Below are positions 8,953 through 17,058 of a DNA stretch of 64,000 nucleotides, in pieces (position 1 is the stretch's first letter; each line of letters starts with the position of its first letter). The translations under genes and the position numbers were made by a program. The notes under the pieces are model-generated. The model had not been told where the DNA came from and searched no databases. It saw nothing but the letters and a program-made list of their open reading frames with translations. The DNA is from Nitrospiraceae bacterium. Its GTDB lineage: Bacteria; Nitrospirota; Nitrospiria; Nitrospirales; Nitrospiraceae. The stretch covers positions 118,629 through 182,628 of the forward strand of contig SHZW01000002.1 of the NCBI GenBank assembly GCA_009692155.1. Direction: 5' to 3'.

Positions 8953-9633
8953 GTGACACTTGAGCAAAATAGTCTCGTTCGTCGGAATCCTGTTTCATCG
9001 TGGGTTGCCGCCGGTGTGTGTCTCGGCCTGCTGGCCGCGGCCGGCTGCGTGTCCGAGGAGCGCAAGAAGAAATCAGAAGGCTACTACCAGGAAGGCGTGG
9101 CCGTCCTCAACACCGATCAGCAAAGCGCCCACGTAGCCTTCGAGAAGGCGCTGAAGGAAAATCCGCGCCACCGGGACGCGCACTATTATGTGGCGTTTAT
9201 TTACGCCAACCAGGAGAAATTCGATCAGGCTGAGGCCGAAATCCGAGAAGCGATCCGTACCGATCCGGACTATCCTGATGCCTACAATTTCCTTGGCCAG
9301 TTGATGATCAAGCAGAATCGCCGGCAGGAAGCCATTGCCGCCTTTCGCAAGGCGATAAGCTACCCGCTCTATGCGACGCCCGATGTGTCGTATTACCAGC
9401 TGGGCCTCGTGCTGGAATTGGAAGGGGACATGCAGAACGCGAAGCAGGCGTTCGAGGTTGCGCTGAAAGTCAATCCGCCCAACGTGCCTCAGGCGATGGT
9501 GTATCTGGAGCTGGGCCGGGTGCACTACAAGCTCGGCGAGGACAGCAAGGCGCGCGCCGTGGCGCTCGACAAGGATAAAAACGGGGCGGTTTCGGCGGAG
9601 GCCAAAACCTTGATGGAGCGGCTCAAGCGATGA
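8953..9633 (+). CDS. TPR-repeat lipoprotein
   Basis: The 226-residue protein uses a GTG start and has a signal segment ending LAAAGC (lipobox; Cys about residue 32). It has tandem tetratricopeptide repeats through most of the mature part, for example DAHYYVAFIYANQEKFDQAE and DAYNFLGQLMIKQNRRQEAI. The architecture resembles PilF/PilW-type or general envelope scaffold lipoproteins, but no specific partner can be assigned. Its stop overlaps the start of the RodZ-like gene (ATGA), so the two are probably translated together. Confidence 0.85.
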   Translation: MTLEQNSLVRRNPVSSWVAAGVCLGLLAAAGCVSEERKKKSEGYYQEGVAVLNTDQQSAHVAFEKALKENPRHRDAHYYVAFIYANQEKFDQAEAEIREAIRTDPDYPDAYNFLGQLMIKQNRRQEAIAAFRKAISYPLYATPDVSYYQLGLVLELEGDMQNAKQAFEVALKVNPPNVPQAMVYLELGRVHYKLGEDSKARAVALDKDKNGAVSAEAKTLMERLKR

Positions 9634-10508
9634 CGGGCCCGGTGGCAGAAACCAAGGAGTCTGTCGGCGAGTTTTTCCGGCAGGTCCGCGAGACCAAGGG
9701 ACTCACGCTGGACGAGGTCGCCATCAAGACCAGGATTCATCCGGAGTATCTCAAGGCGCTCGAAGATTCCAATTTTTCCAAGTTGCCGGAACAGGTGTTT
9801 GCCAAGGGCTTTGTGCGTTCGTATGCGCGCTCGCTCGGGCTGGATGAAGACGACGCCATGCGCCGATTCACGGTCTCGGCCGGAACCTTTTACGAAAAGC
9901 ATGAAGAACGCGAACGGCTGCGACAACAGCAGGCGGAGGATGAGCGCAAGCGCAAGGCCAATCGCAAGGCTGTGATCGCCGCAGCTGGCGTGGCGGTGCT
10001 GGGATTGGTGCTGTTGTTGACGCGCGAGCAGGGATCGGTGTCGGTCATGCGGCCGGATGCCGATGCGGCCCGCGCAAAAACCGCGCGGGAGGCCGATCGC
10101 CGGGCCAGGACCGAGACAGCGCCGGCTGATCATGCGGCCAAGCCCCAGACTTCCGCGCCTGCGGCTGCTGCGCCGATCCAATCCGGGAAGCCGTCTTCGT
10201 TGCCGACACCGCCGACGACCAGCGATCCTCTGGCCGGTCTGCCGTTTGACGTTGGTGCGTCCACGGAAGCGGGGCTGGTGTTGACACTGGAAGCCTCGGT
10301 GTTGAGCTGGGTGGTGGTCCAGACGGACGATGCCAGCCCGCACGAAGCGCTGCTGCGGCCGGGCGACCGGCTGACGTGGAAGGCGCAGGAGAAGTTCGCG
10401 CTGACGATCGGCAATGCCGGGGGCATCCGTGGAGAATTGAACGGCAAGCCGCTGGCGCCGTTCGGGCCCAAGGGCAGGGTGGTCAGAGACATCGTCATCA
10501 CGCGGTAA
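9630..10508 (+). CDS. RodZ-like helix-turn-helix membrane protein (DUF4115)
   Basis: Residues ~8-75 form a RodZ-type HTH_25 domain (VGEFFRQVRETKGLTLDEVA). A transmembrane helix follows at about residues 112-130, then a low-complexity Ala/Pro linker, and a C-terminal DUF4115-like beta domain with the usual WVVVQTDD and GDRLTWKA features. RodZ-type proteins connect MreB to the cell wall machinery, although many family members are of unknown function. The gene overlaps the preceding TPR lipoprotein by four bases. No mreB is present nearby. Confidence 0.85.
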   Translation: MTGPVAETKESVGEFFRQVRETKGLTLDEVAIKTRIHPEYLKALEDSNFSKLPEQVFAKGFVRSYARSLGLDEDDAMRRFTVSAGTFYEKHEERERLRQQQAEDERKRKANRKAVIAAAGVAVLGLVLLLTREQGSVSVMRPDADAARAKTAREADRRARTETAPADHAAKPQTSAPAAAAPIQSGKPSSLPTPPTTSDPLAGLPFDVGASTEAGLVLTLEASVLSWVVVQTDDASPHEALLRPGDRLTWKAQEKFALTIGNAGGIRGELNGKPLAPFGPKGRVVRDIVITR

Positions 10509-10511
10509 GAG

Positions 10512-10740
10512 GAGGGGTGGCACGGGTCACTCGCTCCAGCGCTTTCGGAGCGACCCTTCTGGCCTTTGCCAAGAGGAAACCTTCGGAAATTCCCTCGAAG
10601 ACTCGGTCAGTTTCCGCTTTCCTTCCTGGCAAAGGCTCAGTGGGTACCCCGATCCTTCAGCGAATTCCGCTCGTGCCCGCGCCACCCCTCATAAATAAAC
10701 TGGAAAGGTGACAGGCCGCTGATGGACCTGCCACCTTTCC
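10512..10740. repeat. composite palindromic element A (upstream of ankyrin-caspase genes)
   Basis: Two nested structures are visible. A ~180-nt stem-loop (10512-10690) is closed by GAGGGGTGGCACGGG against CCCGCGCCACCCCTC, with internal pairing of GCCTTTGCCAAGAGGAAA against TTTCCTTCCTGGCAAAGGC. A short hairpin (10702-10740) has arms GGAAAGGTGACAGG and CCTGCCACCTTTCC. The whole element is present again, inverted and diverged, at 12238-12482. This accounts for most of the ~330-base stretch between the RodZ-like gene and the ankyrin gene. Confidence 0.8.
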
Positions 10741-10838
10741 GCTTCGCGCTCCGTTCCTGCCCGGTTGTGTTCTTGCTTTTACCTTTGCGCGCGCCTAGAC
10801 TTTTCTCGTGCTCCTGCCTTTCAACGGGAGGTCCGGTC

Positions 10839-11423
10839 ATGCTGTTTCGCGTATGGGCGGTTGTAGGGTGCTTCGTTCTGTTGGCCTCGCTGAGTGGATG
10901 CATGTCCGGGTTGCATAAAGCTGCTGAGAATGGCGATGTAGAGATGGTCAGGATGTACCTTGACCGAGGCATAGACGTGAACATGAACGCTATGGGGATG
11001 AATGATTATTACATGCCGATACATCTTGCGGCCGAGAAAGGGCGGGTGCAGGTTGTGCAGCTATTACTAGAGCGCGGAGCGAATGTTAATGCAAGAACTG
11101 ATAGGGGACATACGGCCCTTACTTTAGCGGCAGTGTACGCTCATCTGGAAATGGTGCAATTTCTGCTTAACCGTGGGGCTAATGCAAGCTTAGTTGACAG
11201 TGCCGGTTATACGGCTTTGAGGCATGCGGAACGGTTAGGTCATTCTACCATTGCGCAATTGCTCAGACAGGCCGAGGCGAAAGCGGTGGGCCTTGCTCAA
11301 ACGCCCTCTGCTCCGACGCAGGTGGCGGCTGTGCCGACACCAAGCATGCCAGCCGTTCAGTCCGATGTGGATCGGGTGCCTGTCGGCAAGAGCACGCCAA
11401 GAAGAATGCTTATGCGATCGTGA
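10839..11423 (+). CDS. ankyrin-repeat lipoprotein (possibly 5' half of an ankyrin-caspase gene)
   Basis: ATG 10839 follows GGGAGG and gives a lipoprotein signal (LASLSGC, Cys about residue 22). Ankyrin repeats follow at residues ~25-145 (for example PIHLAAEKGRVQVVQLLLER and TALTLAAVYAHLEMVQFLLN), then a Pro/Ala linker. The C-terminal residues beyond VPVGKSTP look like a frameshifted read of the caspase N-terminus. One extra base near 11399 would give STPKKNAYAIVIGIEQY and join it to the next gene. Base composition is lower in GC than neighbouring genes. It may be one gene split by a 1-nt deletion or a -1 frameshift. Confidence 0.75.
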   Translation: MLFRVWAVVGCFVLLASLSGCMSGLHKAAENGDVEMVRMYLDRGIDVNMNAMGMNDYYMPIHLAAEKGRVQVVQLLLERGANVNARTDRGHTALTLAAVYAHLEMVQFLLNRGANASLVDSAGYTALRHAERLGHSTIAQLLRQAEAKAVGLAQTPSAPTQVAAVPTPSMPAVQSDVDRVPVGKSTPRRMLMRS

Positions 11424-12247
11424 TTGGGATTGAGCAGTATCGGGAGCAACTGCCGAAGGCGAACTTTGCGGCGCATGATGCGTCTGTGGTTGGGGATTAT
11501 GTGACGAAGGTGCTGGGCTATCCGGAGGAAAACGTGGTGGTGCGGCTCAATGAGAAAGCGACCAAAACCGATATGGAAAAATATTTTGAGGGCTGGCTGC
11601 CTAATAACGTGGAAAAGGACAGCTCGGTCTTCGTGTATTTCTCCGGCCACGGTTCGCCGCATGCGAAAACCGGTGATGCCTACCTGGTGCCCTATGACGG
11701 CGATCCGACCTTCGTGGACAAAACCGGCTTTTCGCTGAAGCGTCTCTATGCGGCGCTGGATAAACTGCCGGCGAAAGACGTGATGGTGGTGCTGGACTCC
11801 TGTTTTTCAGGAGCAGGTGGTCGCTCGGTGCTGGCGGAGGGTGCCAGACCGATGGGACTCTCGATCGAGAACCCCATCCTTGCTTCAGGCAAAGTCATAG
11901 TGCTTTCTGCGAGTGCTGGCGATCAAATCTCCAATACTTTTAAGGAGCAGGGGCATGGCCTGCTGACGTACTTCTTTTTGAAGGGCCTGCAAGGGGAGGG
12001 CGATGGCAACAAGGACGGCACAATCGAGATGGTCGAACTCCTCGACTATGTGAAACCGAATGTCCAGCGCATCGCTCGCAAGCAATACAACAACGAGCAG
12101 ACTCCGCAACTCCTGGCCAGCCCGGATACCCTCAAAAAGGCGGTGGACGATTGCTGGAGCGCACACGCCCTTAGTATGGCGGAGGGCAGGACCAAGTCAC
12201 AGCAGAAGGCACAACGACAACAACAGGAGCGCGAAGCGGAAAGGTGA
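11420..12247 (+). CDS. caspase-family (C14) peptidase domain, 5'-truncated frame
   Basis: This is a metacaspase-like domain with an apparently intact dyad: His in VFVYFSGHGSPH (about residue 75) and Cys in VVLDSCFSGAGG (about 125). The only available start is GTG 11420, inside the first beta-strand (AIVIGI). The reading frame remains open upstream to 11198, and the residues just before GTG are AKKNAY, the usual start of this domain, so the real product is probably fused to the preceding ankyrin lipoprotein. The C-terminus is Gln/Arg-rich and its stop codon lies inside palindromic element B. Confidence 0.8.
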   Translation: MIGIEQYREQLPKANFAAHDASVVGDYVTKVLGYPEENVVVRLNEKATKTDMEKYFEGWLPNNVEKDSSVFVYFSGHGSPHAKTGDAYLVPYDGDPTFVDKTGFSLKRLYAALDKLPAKDVMVVLDSCFSGAGGRSVLAEGARPMGLSIENPILASGKVIVLSASAGDQISNTFKEQGHGLLTYFFLKGLQGEGDGNKDGTIEMVELLDYVKPNVQRIARKQYNNEQTPQLLASPDTLKKAVDDCWSAHALSMAEGRTKSQQKAQRQQQEREAER

Positions 12248-12482
12248 CAGGTCTACCAGCGGTCTGTCACCTTTCCAGTATAAAGTAGGGTGGTAGAGCC
12301 GAGAGCGGACTTCACCGGAAGCGTGGGGCACCCACCGAGGCTTCAGCGAGAAGGAAAGCTGGAACTGATTGAAGCGCCGCGATCGCAGATCGCGGCTGAA
12401 GGAATTCCAGAAGGCTTCCACGAGCTGAGGCCCGGAAGGGTCACGCTGAGAGGTGAGGAAGCGATAGGCACTACCACCCCCT
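12238..12482. repeat. composite palindromic element B (inverted relative to A)
   Basis: A short hairpin (12238-12276; arms GGAAAGGTGACAG and CTGTCACCTTTCC) is followed by a ~195-nt stem-loop (about 12287-12482) closed by AGGGTGGTAGAGCC against GGCACTACCACCCCCT, with an internal strong hairpin GCCGCGATC/GATCGCGGC. Its reverse complement matches element A in order and in several blocks (CTTTCCTTC, GTGGGTGCCCC-type, GACCCTTC). It therefore closes an inverted-repeat pair around the ankyrin-caspase genes. Confidence 0.8.
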
Positions 12483-12644
12483 GTTCTTCTGTGGCATTTC
12501 AGCTCGTGCTGTGGCGGAAATGCCCGATGAGGCAGGAGGCCAGGCGCACGCGCATGCGCAACTCCTTAATAATGCAACGAGCCGGTTACGACTGCCGGTG
12601 GCATGAGGCTTGAAGCATCAGAAGCCAGCTAAGGCCGCGGTTGC
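12483..12644. other. intergenic stretch without recognised gene
   Basis: The span between element B and the cytochrome promoter shows no convincing coding frame, ribosome-binding site or RNA gene. Together with element B it makes a 520-base non-coding gap. Confidence 0.6.
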
Positions 12645-12674
12645 TTGACAAGGCCACGGGCGCATTGCTATAGT
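12645..12674 (+). promoter_or_regulatory. sigma70-like promoter of the cytochrome c gene
   Basis: TTGACA (12645-12650), an 18-bp spacer and TATAGT (12669-12674) lie about 95 bases upstream of the cytochrome start. The match is near consensus. Confidence 0.7.
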
Positions 12675-12767
12675 TCCGCCGCTTTTTTCCCCGACGGACT
12701 GTCAGGCACCAATCAAGGCTGCGGACACGCATCGTTGGACGGTGGTTCTTAACAAGGAGGAGTAGTA

Positions 12768-13220
12768 ATGGGTTATCTCAAGACAATCGGTCTCTTGACC
12801 GCATTCATGTTCGTCGCAGCCACGGCAGCTGTGGCCGAAGAAAAGGATCCGCTAAAGACGCGCGTTCCAGCGGATGAGTTGGCGGATGCGAAGGCCATGA
12901 AGAACCCGATTCCCGTGAACGATGCGAACCTGGCCAAGGGCAAGGCGTTGTTCGAGGGGAAGGGCACCTGCTTTAACTGCCACGGGAAGGCCGGCGATGG
13001 AAACGGCCCGGCTGGCGCGATCCTGAATCCGAGCCCGCGGAATTTCACGAACTGCAAGTTCCACAAGAAGCGGAAAGACGGCGAGCTCTTCTGGGTGATC
13101 AAGAACGGCAGCGCCGGCACCGGGATGGTGTCGCTGGTTCCGGGCACGATCACGGAGGAAGAGGCCTGGACGATCATCAACTACGAGCGGACTTTCTGCA
13201 AGAAGACCGCGGACGAGTAG
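12768..13220 (+). CDS. small periplasmic class I cytochrome c
   Basis: The 150-residue protein has a cleavable signal peptide (cut after TAAVA, about residue 23) and one haem-binding motif CFNCH (about residue 68) in GKALFEGKGTCFNCHGKAG. A distal Met is likely in GTGMVSLVPG. ATG 12768 follows AAGGAGG. It has its own promoter and a strong terminator, so it is monocistronic and likely well expressed. Small soluble electron carriers of this type shuttle electrons between periplasmic dehydrogenases and terminal oxidases. The redox partner is unknown. Confidence 0.92.
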   Translation: MGYLKTIGLLTAFMFVAATAAVAEEKDPLKTRVPADELADAKAMKNPIPVNDANLAKGKALFEGKGTCFNCHGKAGDGNGPAGAILNPSPRNFTNCKFHKKRKDGELFWVIKNGSAGTGMVSLVPGTITEEEAWTIINYERTFCKKTADE

Positions 13221-13244
13221 TCGTCAGCTCCGTACTGGAAACAA

Positions 13245-13283
13245 AAAAGGCGGAGGGGGCGATCCCCTCCGCCTTTTGTTTTT
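13245..13283 (+). terminator. rho-independent terminator after cytochrome c gene
   Basis: A perfect 14-bp stem AAAAGGCGGAGGGG/CCCCTCCGCCTTTT (13245-13277) with a five-base loop and a T-rich tail. Confidence 0.85.
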
Positions 13284-13289
13284 GCGAAC

Positions 13290-13364
13290 AGTCTGAAAGT
13301 CAGAAAGTCTGTAAAGTCATAATGTCTGGATGCTCAGCGACTTTACGACTTGATGGACTTTGCG
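13290..13364. repeat. micro-repeat inverted repeat downstream of the pseudo-caspase gene
   Basis: AAGTC-type words (GAAAGTCAGAAAGTCTGTAA, about 13296-13315) face GACTTTACGACTTGATGGAC (about 13339-13358). It sits between convergent genes, unlike most members of the family. Confidence 0.65.
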
Positions 13365-13371
13365 ACGCGCG

Positions 13372-15159
13372 CTACCGCGAGGCTGATTTCGTGAGCACGA
13401 GGCCGGCGGACTTGCTCGATGGGAGAATGGGCGGAACCGTGAACGGGCGCTGCTCCTGATTGAAATCCTGCTTGGCGGCAGCCGGGACGGCCCGTCCGAC
13501 AAATGCCGTCAGCTCTCCCAATGTCACGTCGCCATCGCGATTGGCGTCGGCTTCCCCTTTCATTCCCCGCAGCATATAGTAGGTAAAGAGGCCGTGGCGC
13601 AGCTTGGCTGGTTCAAGTCCGCTGTGAAAGCCTGTTGTGCCGACGAGATGGAGAACCGGACCTTTGCTCGAGCCCCATCGAGGCGCCTGGCGTTTCGCGG
13701 CTCCGCCAGGGCCGATCGAGAGCACCCCGCCGTCAAAGATGAACAGCGTCTGCTTTGTTTTCAGGCGAGCCAGGCCGGCCTCGAGGTCTTTCAATGGATA
13801 GAGCCGGGCCGTCGAATTATGCGTGCCGTCGTAGGGGATCAGGTAGGTCTCGCCTGTCGGCGACACAGCCGCTTGTCCTGAAAAATACACGATGACGACG
13901 GAGTCGCTGGTCATCCGGTGCGGCAGCCACTCCAGGATGAAATCTTCAATATCGGAACGCAGCCCCTTCCAATCCTGCAACAGCCGGACGTTGGCGGCCG
14001 GGACCCCGCCCACTGTCTGGAAATAGGTCGCGATGAGCTCCGCATCCAGCGACGCATATTTTCGCGCGGCGATCTGCGGGTCGCGGTAAGTGCTGATGCC
14101 GACAGCCAGGACGTAGGTGTGTGGGCGTTGGAGTCCCGTATTGGCCGGGACCTGGTCCACCGAGTCGAATCGGCCGCTGACTCCGCGGAGTGCCGCCGTG
14201 ACGGTTTGTGCCGCCGGCGCGCTTGCGCCGGACGCGGCGCGGGCCGACACCGTCAGCTCCGCCCGCTGGCCTTCCATCGATTGAGGCAGTGTGGCGGTGA
14301 ACTCGACCGATCGGGACTCGCCCGGTTGGAGCGCATCCACCGTCAGAGTCGGAGACGCGAAGTGCGCGACAATGGACGGTGTGCCGCCCAGCGTGACGGC
14401 GATGCCGGTGATCGGTGTCTTGCCCGAATTGGTGAGGTCCACGTGAACTTTGACGCGCTCACCGCTTTCCAGTATCGCGTTGCCGTTTTCATCGAGCACG
14501 GTGGTTTTAAAGACGAGAGATGAAGCCGGCGCAGCCGACCCGCCGGCCGTCTGGCTGTCCGGACCCAAGATGTCGCGGGAGGCTCTGGCGAACAGGGTGG
14601 CCATGCTCACGGCCGCAGCACGGACAAACGGATCCATCAGATAGTCGCAGCGGCGCTGTTCGACGGTAAGAAACAGCCGGTCGCGGTGCGTGACTTTCAG
14701 CGGCACTTCGCCCAGGACTTTTCCGGACGCATCGCGATAGACGATCACGGCCTCCAGCAGCAACTCGGCGGGCACGCGGTCATACAGCGCGTCCGGAAAC
14801 ATCTTGAATCCCTGTTGCTGCAGGGTAATTTGCACAGTCACATCGGATTTGGTCTCGCCGGATGGTTTGTCGGCAAGGCGTACTGTTTTGAAGGTTTGGT
14901 CAGCCGCGTCCGTCAGCGCCGACTCAAGATCCTTCCCGACGAACGCCGGGATTCCGGGCTGACCACAGGAGTTTGTGTAGGTGTATTTGGCCGAGACGAG
15001 GGACGGATCGAGGGACAGCGTCACCGACAGGGGAAGTTGCGGTCCCATGTCCGGCAGCGTGGCTCGCGTGTAGCCGATTTTGTCACAGCCCGACGCGAGC
15101 AGGGCCAACAGCAGGACGCCCGGGATCGATTGCGCGATGCCTGTGATCCGATGATGCAA
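13372..15159 (-). CDS. CARDB/caspase-fold lipoprotein with replaced catalytic residues
   Basis: The TTG start at 15159 is chosen because AGGAGG lies six bases upstream. The 595-residue product has a lipobox (LLASGC, Cys about residue 25), a central CARDB/Ig-like domain (about 225-320) and a C-terminal caspase-like domain from TYVLAVGISTYRDP (about 350). The catalytic His position reads VIVYFSGQAAV (Gln) and the Cys position reads FIFDGGVLSIG (no Cys), so proteolysis is not expected. Near the end DANRDGDVTLGE resembles an EF-hand calcium loop. It is an outer- or inner-membrane-anchored pseudo-caspase. Its role is unknown; scaffold or regulator is inference. Confidence 0.8.
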   Translation of the reverse strand: MHHRITGIAQSIPGVLLLALLASGCDKIGYTRATLPDMGPQLPLSVTLSLDPSLVSAKYTYTNSCGQPGIPAFVGKDLESALTDAADQTFKTVRLADKPSGETKSDVTVQITLQQQGFKMFPDALYDRVPAELLLEAVIVYRDASGKVLGEVPLKVTHRDRLFLTVEQRRCDYLMDPFVRAAAVSMATLFARASRDILGPDSQTAGGSAAPASSLVFKTTVLDENGNAILESGERVKVHVDLTNSGKTPITGIAVTLGGTPSIVAHFASPTLTVDALQPGESRSVEFTATLPQSMEGQRAELTVSARAASGASAPAAQTVTAALRGVSGRFDSVDQVPANTGLQRPHTYVLAVGISTYRDPQIAARKYASLDAELIATYFQTVGGVPAANVRLLQDWKGLRSDIEDFILEWLPHRMTSDSVVIVYFSGQAAVSPTGETYLIPYDGTHNSTARLYPLKDLEAGLARLKTKQTLFIFDGGVLSIGPGGAAKRQAPRWGSSKGPVLHLVGTTGFHSGLEPAKLRHGLFTYYMLRGMKGEADANRDGDVTLGELTAFVGRAVPAAAKQDFNQEQRPFTVPPILPSSKSAGLVLTKSASR

Positions 15160-15269
15160 GGAAAACCTCCTGCTGTGATGATTCGAGGCGCCACCGTACC
15201 GAAAACGATGTCGGAATGCAACCTTTGTTCTGCTTGCCAGTCGGAGCGGGCTCGTCTATTCTAACGCTC

Positions 15270-16973
15270 ATGCTTGTTCTCGGTCTGTCCAACATGCGCG
15301 ATGCGGCAGCTGCGCTGGTGCGGGACGGCCGCGTCCTCGCGGCAGCCGAAGAAGAGCGATTTGTCCGCATCAAGCACGTGACGGCATTGCCGGTTCAGGC
15401 GATAGCCTGGTGCCTGCGCCATGCCGGCGTCGGTCTCAGAGACGTGGATGCGATCGCGGTCCCGTGGAAGTATTGGGTGCTTGGCCGGCGCGCGCGCCTG
15501 GCTCTGGGGGCCATGCTGCGCTCGCCGGCGCTGTTTCGCGTCAAAGGGCGGCGGAGTACTGAGCGGCTCCGGCAGGAATGGACGGAACTGGCTTTCCTCC
15601 CGGGATACCTCCGGCGGCATTTCGGCCCTGGCCGCTACCAGCCGGTGTTTCTCGATCATCATCTCTGCCATGCCGCGAGCACTTTTCTTGTCTCGCCGTT
15701 CGAGCGCGCGGCGATTCTCATCGTGGACGGCGCATCCGAGGCGCATACGACCATGCTGGCTGTCGGGGAGGGCAGGCAGATTCGCGTGCTGCAGCGCACT
15801 CCGCTGCCGCATTCACTTGGCCAGTTCTATGCGGCCATCACCGCGTATCTTGGATTCACGCCGGATCAGGACGAATACATCGTCATGGGGCTGGCCGCCT
15901 ACGGAGAGCCGGGATTCGCCGGGGTGATCCGCCGGCAGGTGCTCAGCCTGCGGCCGGACGGCCAGTTTGCGTTGAATACGGGACTGCTGGACTTTCATCT
16001 GGCCAGGGCCGGCATTTTTGCGCCTGAATTAGAGCGGCTGTTGGGCGTCCATCGGCAGCCGGGTGACGACATCCAGCAACGGCATCGCGATGCAGCGGCC
16101 AGCGCGCAACTGGTGTTGGAAGAGACGCTGCTGCACATCGGAAAGCATGTGAAGCAACTTACCGGTGCGGACAATCTGTGCCTTGCCGGTGGAGTCGCGT
16201 ACAACTGTGTCGCTAACAGCCGGCTGAAGGAGGAACTGGGATTCAAGCAGGTGTTTGTGCAGCCGGCGGCCGGCGATTCGGGCGCCGCGCTTGGCGCGGC
16301 CCTGTGGCTGGACAGCCGGCGCGGCGAGGCTACGGAACGTGAGCCCATGACGCACGCCTACCTGGGGCCTGAATTTTCCGAAGAGCAATGCCGGCGCGCG
16401 CTGGAGAGCGCAGGACTTTCCTGGCAGCGTCTTTCCGATGACGCGCTCTGCGAGCGGACGGCGGATGAATTGGCCAACGGCCGCCTGGTTTTGTGGTTCC
16501 AGGATCGCATGGAGTGGGGGCCGAGGGCGTTGGGCAATCGGAGCCTGCTGGCCGATCCGCGCCGTGAGGACATGCGCGAGCTGATCAATGCGAAAGTGAA
16601 ATTTCGGGAACCGTTCAGGCCCTTCGCGCCTGCCGTGCTCGAAGAGCGGGCCGCCGACTATTTTGAGGTGTCGGGCCCCTCGCCGTTTATGCAGTTCACG
16701 TGCAAGGTGTTGCCGTCGGCCAAAGGCCTGCTGCCGGCCGTGACCCACGTGGACGGCACCGCGCGTATCCAGACAGTGGATCGGCACTCGAACCTGAAAT
16801 TTCGAATGTTGCTGGAGGCGTTCGGGCGGAAAACTGCCGTGCCGGTTCTCTTGAACACCTCGTTTAATGTGCAGGAGCCGATCGTGTGCACGCCGGAGGA
16901 AGCCGTCCGGTGTTTTCTCCGCACGCAGGTCGATTGGCTGGTGCTGGGGAACCTGTTGGTGGGAAGAGCGTAA
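15270..16973 (+). CDS. NodU/CmcH-family carbamoyltransferase
   Basis: ATG 15270 is chosen because the family begins with a short hydrophobic strand (here MLVLGLS); an upstream ATG at 15216 would add an unlikely extension. The protein has the N-terminal Kae1-like carbamoyltransferase domain with the metal-binding DHHLCHAAS motif and LAGGVAYNC, and a C-terminal domain with MEWGPRALGNRSLLADPR and PVLLNTSFNVQEPIV. Such enzymes transfer carbamoyl from carbamoyl phosphate to hydroxyl groups of polysaccharides or natural products. The neighbouring membrane protein and glycosyltransferase suggest a glycoconjugate substrate (inference). Confidence 0.9.
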   Translation: MLVLGLSNMRDAAAALVRDGRVLAAAEEERFVRIKHVTALPVQAIAWCLRHAGVGLRDVDAIAVPWKYWVLGRRARLALGAMLRSPALFRVKGRRSTERLRQEWTELAFLPGYLRRHFGPGRYQPVFLDHHLCHAASTFLVSPFERAAILIVDGASEAHTTMLAVGEGRQIRVLQRTPLPHSLGQFYAAITAYLGFTPDQDEYIVMGLAAYGEPGFAGVIRRQVLSLRPDGQFALNTGLLDFHLARAGIFAPELERLLGVHRQPGDDIQQRHRDAAASAQLVLEETLLHIGKHVKQLTGADNLCLAGGVAYNCVANSRLKEELGFKQVFVQPAAGDSGAALGAALWLDSRRGEATEREPMTHAYLGPEFSEEQCRRALESAGLSWQRLSDDALCERTADELANGRLVLWFQDRMEWGPRALGNRSLLADPRREDMRELINAKVKFREPFRPFAPAVLEERAADYFEVSGPSPFMQFTCKVLPSAKGLLPAVTHVDGTARIQTVDRHSNLKFRMLLEAFGRKTAVPVLLNTSFNVQEPIVCTPEEAVRCFLRTQVDWLVLGNLLVGRA

Positions 16974-17058
16974 CGCGTGATGGGTAATGCGTAATGGGTA
17001 GCGGAGAAAGCGCAGCCCAGTCTCCTCTCGTCACGCATCACGCGTCACGCATCACGGC
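16972..17058. repeat. micro-repeat inverted repeat providing the start of the next gene
   Basis: The left arm GCGTGATGGGTAATGCGTAA (about 16976-16995) faces CGTCACGCATCACGCGTCAC (about 17030-17049) plus CATCACGG. The following ORF initiates inside the left arm and translates the right arm (LVTHHASRIT). Confidence 0.75.

Noticed and set aside
12290..12613. 107-codon open frame downstream of the caspase gene
   Set aside because: It lies inside palindromic element B and the gap behind it; no ribosome-binding site and no protein-like pattern.
13594..15159. Several long plus-strand frames antisense to the pseudo-caspase gene
   Set aside because: GC-rich shadow frames; the minus strand has the lipobox, domains and SD.
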